The notes under the pieces: model-generated
What the model saw: only the letters and a program-made list of their open reading frames with translations
What the model was told of the DNA's origin: nothing
The model's database searches: none
Shown: piece by piece, positions 60,476 to 64,000 of the stretch
Numbering within the stretch: position 1 is the stretch's first letter
Layout of the letters: each line of letters begins with the position of its first letter
Made by a program: the position numbers and the translations under genes
From: Lewinellaceae bacterium
Lineage (GTDB): Bacteria; Bacteroidota; Bacteroidia; Chitinophagales; Saprospiraceae
Reading direction: 5' to 3'
DNA: 64,000 nucleotides
Assembly: GCA_016719605.1 (NCBI GenBank)
Contig: JADJYW010000015.1
Location: 265,373 to 329,372, forward strand

Positions 60476-61813
60476 TTATGCACCCAAACTCGCCACGAGC
60501 GCTCCGATTTTCACCATGCATTCCTCGTATTCCTGCTCCGGCACGGAATCGTACACGATGGCACCGCCGACCTGACAGGAAAGGTAGCCCGATGCGGCAT
60601 TGTACAGGATGCTGCGGATCACCACATTGAAATCAAAATCCCCGTCGGGCGAAAAATAGCCCACCGCACCGGAGTACAGGCCGCGCCGGGCTTGCTCGTA
60701 TTGTTCGATCAGTTGCATGGCCATCACCTTGGGCGCGCCGGTCATACTGCCCATTGGGAAGGCATCCCGCAGGGCCTCGATAGGGTGTGTGCCCGGCCGC
60801 AGGGTACCCGACACCGTGGAGATCATCTGGTGCACGGTCTGAAACGAGTAAATGCCAAAGAGCTCGTCCACACGGACGGAACCGGGCAGGCAGTTGCGGG
60901 AGAGGTCGTTGCGCACGAGGTCTACAATCATCACGTTTTCGGCGCGGTCTTTTTCGCTGGTGCGCAGTTCTTCGCGTGCACGAGCATCCGCCTGCACGTC
61001 GGTATGTCGGCGCCGCGTACCCTTAATGGGTTGTGACAATACCGTTGTGCCTTTTTTTTGCAAAAACCGCTCGGGGCTGGCACACAGCAGGTACCGGTCC
61101 TCTATCCGCAGGAAAGCCGCGAATGGCGCCCGGGTACGTTCGTTCAGGCGCACGAAAACTGCCTGTGGCTCGATTTGCACCTTTTCCGCAAAAAACTCCT
61201 GGCACAGATTCATCTCGTACACATCGCCCGCGATGATGTGCTGCCGGATGGCCTCCACGGTAGCCAGGTAGTCCTGTTTTGCGGTTCGCGGCATGAGGGT
61301 TACTGCCGGTGTGGCGGGTTTCGGAACGGGCGTGTTTTGGATGGCTGAAAAAACCGCATCCGGGAGCATCGAAATGGACGAAATCTCCAGCAGGTGCGCC
61401 ACTCCGTTGCGTGCAGTACCGCCGAAACCGCCATCCGGAGGCAACTCAACCGGGCGAATACCGACTACTATTTCCGGCTGAAAAAAATACAGATCGGGCA
61501 GACCGATGCCGTCGGGGTGCGCCGAGTACAGTTTTTCCACTTCGTTTTTCAGATCGTAGCCGAAAAAGCCGAAAAGCCAGTCTTTTTTTTGTTCGTAAAA
61601 CGCCTGCAACCCTGCAAACGCCTGCCCGCTATTTGCCCGAAAAAAGTCGGCAGCACCTACCGCCACAAGACATTCCCATGATTGGTTCGATTTTTCCGAT
61701 TGCGCATTGCTATCCAGGCAGGCCCCGATTGGATAAGTGTCTGTCCAGGCGAGTAGCCGGCGTTTCATCAATGCCAGATCATGAATCGGAAACCGGGCAA
61801 CATGGCGCATCAT
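60476..61813 (-). CDS. pabB: Aminodeoxychorismate synthase component I
   Basis: Chorismate-binding enzyme for 4-aminobenzoate (folate) synthesis. 445 residues from ATG 61813. Characteristic motifs: QPIKGTRRR with the catalytic lysine (Lys264) that separates PabB from anthranilate synthase TrpE (PIAGT), then RAENVMIVDLVRNDLSR, FPMGSMTGAPKVMAMQLIEQ, and the C-terminal QVGGAIVYDSVPEQEYEEC. N terminus is divergent, as is usual. The glutaminase partner PabA is not adjacent. Upstream, just 30 bp away, is a copy of the last 40 bp of polA, implying that polA and pabB were originally neighbours. Confidence 0.93.
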   Translation of the reverse strand: MMRHVARFPIHDLALMKRRLLAWTDTYPIGACLDSNAQSEKSNQSWECLVAVGAADFFRANSGQAFAGLQAFYEQKKDWLFGFFGYDLKNEVEKLYSAHPDGIGLPDLYFFQPEIVVGIRPVELPPDGGFGGTARNGVAHLLEISSISMLPDAVFSAIQNTPVPKPATPAVTLMPRTAKQDYLATVEAIRQHIIAGDVYEMNLCQEFFAEKVQIEPQAVFVRLNERTRAPFAAFLRIEDRYLLCASPERFLQKKGTTVLSQPIKGTRRRHTDVQADARAREELRTSEKDRAENVMIVDLVRNDLSRNCLPGSVRVDELFGIYSFQTVHQMISTVSGTLRPGTHPIEALRDAFPMGSMTGAPKVMAMQLIEQYEQARRGLYSGAVGYFSPDGDFDFNVVIRSILYNAASGYLSCQVGGAIVYDSVPEQEYEECMVKIGALVASLGA

Positions 61814-61842
61814 CAAGTATTTATTGACTGGTTTATTGGTGG

Positions 61843-61882
61843 CTCAATGCGCCTCCAACCAATTCTCCCCTACCCCCATTTC
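61843..61882. repeat. 40-bp direct repeat (left copy, polA 3'-end duplicate)
   Basis: Identical to 63237-63276. It contains the codons and stop of the polA C terminus (GENWLEAH) but no polA upstream of them. Confidence 0.95.
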
Positions 61883-62131
61883 TGCGGTATGGGCATGTAT
61901 GAGGTGAGGCTATCACATGACCGTCACATAAGCAAGTGCTTGAATTAAAATGATTTATGGTACTAATTGATCCCTTAATTCACATAACAATCACATAAGA
62001 TCATGCCCAAAAAGGGATGTAGGCTGTGTATTTTTTTGATTTATTTTCTGGATTTTCAAGTTTGATCAAACCCGCTTCAAGTGTATCCCGCATGATGCGG
62101 GATGCGATGGAATAGTAATGCGAGTAATGGG

Positions 62132-62439
62132 TTAAAACAGCCAAAAAGTAAGAGCGGCGGCGATTGCCCCAAAAGTATGGAGAATCAAACCCTTAGTGGA
62201 CCTGACTTTTGAGGCGCTTTGGATGTTGGTTTTTTCAATTAGTCCGTTGAATAGACTTTCAATCGGTTGCCTGATGGAAGAAACGGTGGTTGAAAATAGA
62301 TCGTCAACAGTTCAGCATGCGTCAATTTCTCGTTACTTAGGCAGGCATTGGGGCTAAACCTTTGGCGATAAGCCGAAAGGAATTTATCATTGCACTCGCA
62401 GAAGTAGAAATACAGGCGAACGAGTTCCAACTCTTTCAT
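62132..62439 (-). pseudogene. IS transposase remnant, internally deleted
   Basis: The N-terminal part (62439 to about 62290, MKELELVRLYFYFCECNDKFL ... KLTHAELLTIYFQ) and a C-terminal part in another frame (about 62289-62132, SSIRQPIESLFNGLIEKTN ... KGLILHTFGAIAAALTF) resemble the two ends of an IS982-like DDE transposase, with the catalytic middle missing. It cannot be active. I did not find clear terminal inverted repeats. Its AT-rich composition agrees with the surrounding island. Confidence 0.7.
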
Positions 62440-62540
62440 AATCATAAATTTATAGCGTGATAACTACAAAAACATGATTGCCTTTCGATTTTTACCTGCT
62501 TTTTCAACCCATTATTCGCATGAGAAATAGAAAACTTGAA

Positions 62541-62555
62541 ATCACAAATTGTGAT
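62541..62555. promoter_or_regulatory. 15-bp palindrome, possible operator of the toxin-antitoxin pair
   Basis: Perfect palindrome atcacaa-a-ttgtgat, 83 bases before the antitoxin ATG at 62638. Autoregulatory sites of such modules often look like this. Confidence 0.45.
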
Positions 62556-62637
62556 ATCAAACTGGGGCGACATTCGTGTGGGCGGTTTGGCTGCTTCGCG
62601 TATTGCGTCTAACTTTGAGGCCAAAATTGATGAACGT

Positions 62638-62832
62638 ATGACTGTCACCGTCGAAATACTAGACCAGCACGCTCTGAACCTGTTACGTGAATTGGAGCGT
62701 ATGCATGTCATTCGCCTTTTTGGGGTACTGCCTAAGCATCCCCATATAAAAGCGCTCAAAAAGGAATTCAACGCTGTTCGGCTCGATACACGAGGTTTTA
62801 AATTCAACCGCGAAGAGGCCAATGAGCGATAA
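62638..62832 (+). CDS. Small antitoxin-like protein of the PIN module
   Basis: 64 residues from ATG 62638 (MTVTVEILDQHALNLLRELERM); a TTG at 62536 would give 98 residues but adds sequence unlike the family. It has a short beta strand, then helices LRELERMHVIRLFG and HIKALKKEFNAVR, and a C-terminal charged end. It overlaps the toxin start by 11 bp, the usual order of antitoxin before toxin. It has no strong resemblance to a named antitoxin family, so the call rests on context. It would bind and neutralise the PIN toxin and probably repress the operon. Confidence 0.65.
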   Translation: MTVTVEILDQHALNLLRELERMHVIRLFGVLPKHPHIKALKKEFNAVRLDTRGFKFNREEANER

Positions 62833-63232
62833 AATTTTCTTTGATACCAATGTCTTGGTGTATTGCTACACCGAAACTGAGCCGGCCAAAAAGGCTACAT
62901 CGGTGAACCTTGCTCAAAGCCCGAATGCGTGGGTAAGTACGCAGGTACTTCAAGAGTTGGCGAATACACTTCGCAAGAAATTTGGAAAAAACTGGGACGA
63001 AATTGCCGCAACAGCGGAAGAGGTCTGTCAAAATTTCGAGGTCTTTAGCAATGAACCGGATACCCTTTACAACGCGTTTCGCATTGCTGCCAAGTATGGC
63101 TATTCACTTTACGATAGTCTCATTTTGAGTAGTTCCCTATCTATCGGATGTTCTATTGTGTATTCAGAGGATATGCAGAATGGGCAAGTTATTGAGGGAA
63201 AACTTAAAATCGTAAATCCTTTCCTGACGTAG
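62822..63232 (+). CDS. PIN-domain toxin (VapC-like ribonuclease)
   Basis: 136 residues. PIN-domain acidic residues: IFFDTNVLVYCY (first Asp), a later Glu in VLQELANTLRKKFG, and SLYDSLILSSSLSIGCSIVYSEDMQNGQ with the second Asp and third Asp. Such proteins are Mg-dependent ribonucleases that cleave tRNA or rRNA and slow growth when free of antitoxin. It ends LKIVNPFLT, 4 bp before the 40-bp direct repeat. It overlaps the upstream antitoxin gene by 11 bp, a compact operon. The module is AT-rich relative to neighbours, consistent with transfer. Confidence 0.85.
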   Translation: MSDKIFFDTNVLVYCYTETEPAKKATSVNLAQSPNAWVSTQVLQELANTLRKKFGKNWDEIAATAEEVCQNFEVFSNEPDTLYNAFRIAAKYGYSLYDSLILSSSLSIGCSIVYSEDMQNGQVIEGKLKIVNPFLT

Positions 63233-63236
63233 CCCC

Positions 63237-63276
63237 CTCAATGCGCCTCCAACCAATTCTCCCCTACCCCCATTTC
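63237..63276. repeat. 40-bp direct repeat (right copy, native polA 3' end)
   Basis: Identical to 61843-61882; covers the last 13 codons and the stop codon of polA. Confidence 0.95.
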
Positions 63277-64000
63277 CACTAATATCGGCACCCGCAGGTT
63301 GGGTATGGCCGTCGTCATTTTTTCGTGGATGATCGGCCGCAGCACGTCCAGTTCGTCGCGGTGCACATCGAATACGAGTTCGTCGTGTACCTGCAAGATC
63401 ATGCTGGAGCGGAGGTTTGCCTCGCGCATGGCTTTCCAAATATTGACCATAGCTACTTTGATCATGTCGGCTGCCGTGCCCTGAATGGGCGTGTTGACGG
63501 CCATGCGCTCGGCCATGCTGCGGCTCATGCCGTTGCGGCTGTCTATGTCGCGCAGGTAGCGGCGGCGACCGAGCAGGGTTTCTACATAGCCGTGCTTGCG
63601 GGCAAACTCGACCGTGGTGTCCATGTAGTGTTTCAGGCCGCGGTACTGGGCGAAATAGTTGTCTATGAGTTCCTTGGCTTCGGTGCGTTTGATGCCGAGC
63701 TGGTTGCTGAGGTTGGTGGCCCCGGCGCCGTAGATGATGCTGAAATTGACGGTCTTGGCGGCGCGGCGCTGGTCGGGCGTCACGTTTTCCAGCGGCACCC
63801 CGAACACCCGGGCGGCTGTGGCCTGGTGAATATCCTGGTTGAGCTGGAAGGCTTCGAGCATGGCCTCTTCGTGGCTCATGTCGGCGATGAGGCGCAGTTC
63901 GATCTGCGAGTAGTCGGCGGAGAGCAGGACATGGTCGGCGTCGCGGGGAATGAAGGCCTCGCGCACCTTCCGGCCTTCGGCCGTACGGATGGGAATGTTT
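63238..64000 (-). CDS. polA: DNA polymerase I, C-terminal part (cut by right edge)
   Basis: Family A polymerase domain; 253 residues are in the window and the rest lies beyond it. Motif A DYSQIELR, the O-helix motif B RRAAKTVNFSIIYG, and motif C QVHDELVFDV are all present, as is the ending GENWLEAH. It fills gaps and replaces RNA primers during replication and repair. The frame is open to the right edge and begins ...NIPIRTAEGRKVREAF. Its last 40 bp are duplicated 1394 bp further on, next to pabB. Confidence 0.97.
   Translation of the reverse strand, partial: NIPIRTAEGRKVREAFIPRDADHVLLSADYSQIELRLIADMSHEEAMLEAFQLNQDIHQATAARVFGVPLENVTPDQRRAAKTVNFSIIYGAGATNLSNQLGIKRTEAKELIDNYFAQYRGLKHYMDTTVEFARKHGYVETLLGRRRYLRDIDSRNGMSRSMAERMAVNTPIQGTAADMIKVAMVNIWKAMREANLRSSMILQVHDELVFDVHRDELDVLRPIIHEKMTTAIPNLRVPILVEMGVGENWLEAH

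Larger units (their letters stand above)
61843..63276. mobile_element. Genomic island between pabB and polA, flanked by 40-bp direct repeats
   Basis: Exact 40-bp direct repeats at 61843-61882 and 63237-63276; the right copy is the 3' end of polA including its stop codon. Between them lie 1354 bp with lower GC (19 of 60 bases at 61921-61980) carrying iterated TCACATRA motifs, an IS transposase remnant and a PIN toxin-antitoxin pair. This fits integration at the polA 3' end with duplication of the target, or an equivalent duplication event. No integrase is present. Confidence 0.7.

Noticed and set aside
60289..60483. 64-residue minus-strand ORF downstream of pabB
   Set aside because: Composition resembles degraded repeat DNA with many Arg/Cys/Pro; no promoter, domain or conserved start.
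62536..62637. Longer antitoxin starting at TTG 62536
   Set aside because: It would place the 15-bp palindrome inside the coding region, and the added residues do not resemble an antitoxin N terminus.

Overview
The window looks like a chromosomal segment of a Bacteroidota bacterium of the Saprospiria (Saprospiraceae/Lewinellaceae) type. The reasons are C-terminal type IX secretion (T9SS) sorting domains, very large secreted PKD/HYR proteins, Bacteroidota-type promoters (-7 box TAnnTTTG), few Shine-Dalgarno sites, and gene neighbourhoods such as mutL with two rhomboids and holB with ricT. Most of it is GC-rich; two stretches are visibly AT-richer: an RCC1 module inside the giant gene and an island between pabB and polA. 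No rRNA, tRNA or CRISPR array was recognised.

Left part (1-18.4 kb): a T9SS metalloprotease-like protein cut by the left edge, dihydrolipoyl dehydrogenase, RicT-like PSP1 protein, DNA polymerase III delta' (frameshifted), a radical SAM/SPASM protein, a membrane-anchored PKD protein, an ATP-grasp enzyme, a secreted protein, a DUF5682-family protein, a lipoprotein, a 35-base poly-G run, a MacB-type permease, PgeF and a family 2 glycosyltransferase. Middle (18.6-38.4 kb): S-adenosylhomocysteinase; an RND transporter flanked by three thioredoxin-fold proteins; a zinc-ribbon coiled-coil protein; a Nif3-like protein; TatA; the helicase DnaB next to a cluster of four DnaA boxes (oriC candidate); NAD-dependent DNA ligase; a T9SS esterase; arabinose-5-phosphate isomerase; an OstA/LptA-like protein; and CysS. 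Right part (38.9-64 kb): a 3557-residue secreted protein, a conserved helical protein, a second T9SS protein, a methyltransferase meeting a truncated endonuclease/exonuclease/phosphatase gene, two rhomboids, MutL, a 42-residue membrane protein, PabB, a small island (IS remnant plus PIN toxin-antitoxin) and the 3' end of polA.

Many genes serve DNA replication and repair (holB, dnaB, ligA, mutL, polA); others serve the cell envelope (kdsD, OstA-like, tatA, rhomboids, T9SS cargo). The most notable structures are: a 40-bp exact duplication of the polA 3' end flanking the toxin-antitoxin island; an RCC1 propeller apparently inserted inside an HYR domain; repeat-derived in-frame inserts in ligA and holB; the DnaA-box cluster; and several families of dispersed palindromic repeats. 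Six genes carry single-base frameshifts, nearly all at short homopolymers and several in normally essential or conserved genes. Together with the poly-G run this makes sequence error a real possibility, so the broken genes should not be read as true pseudogenes without checking.
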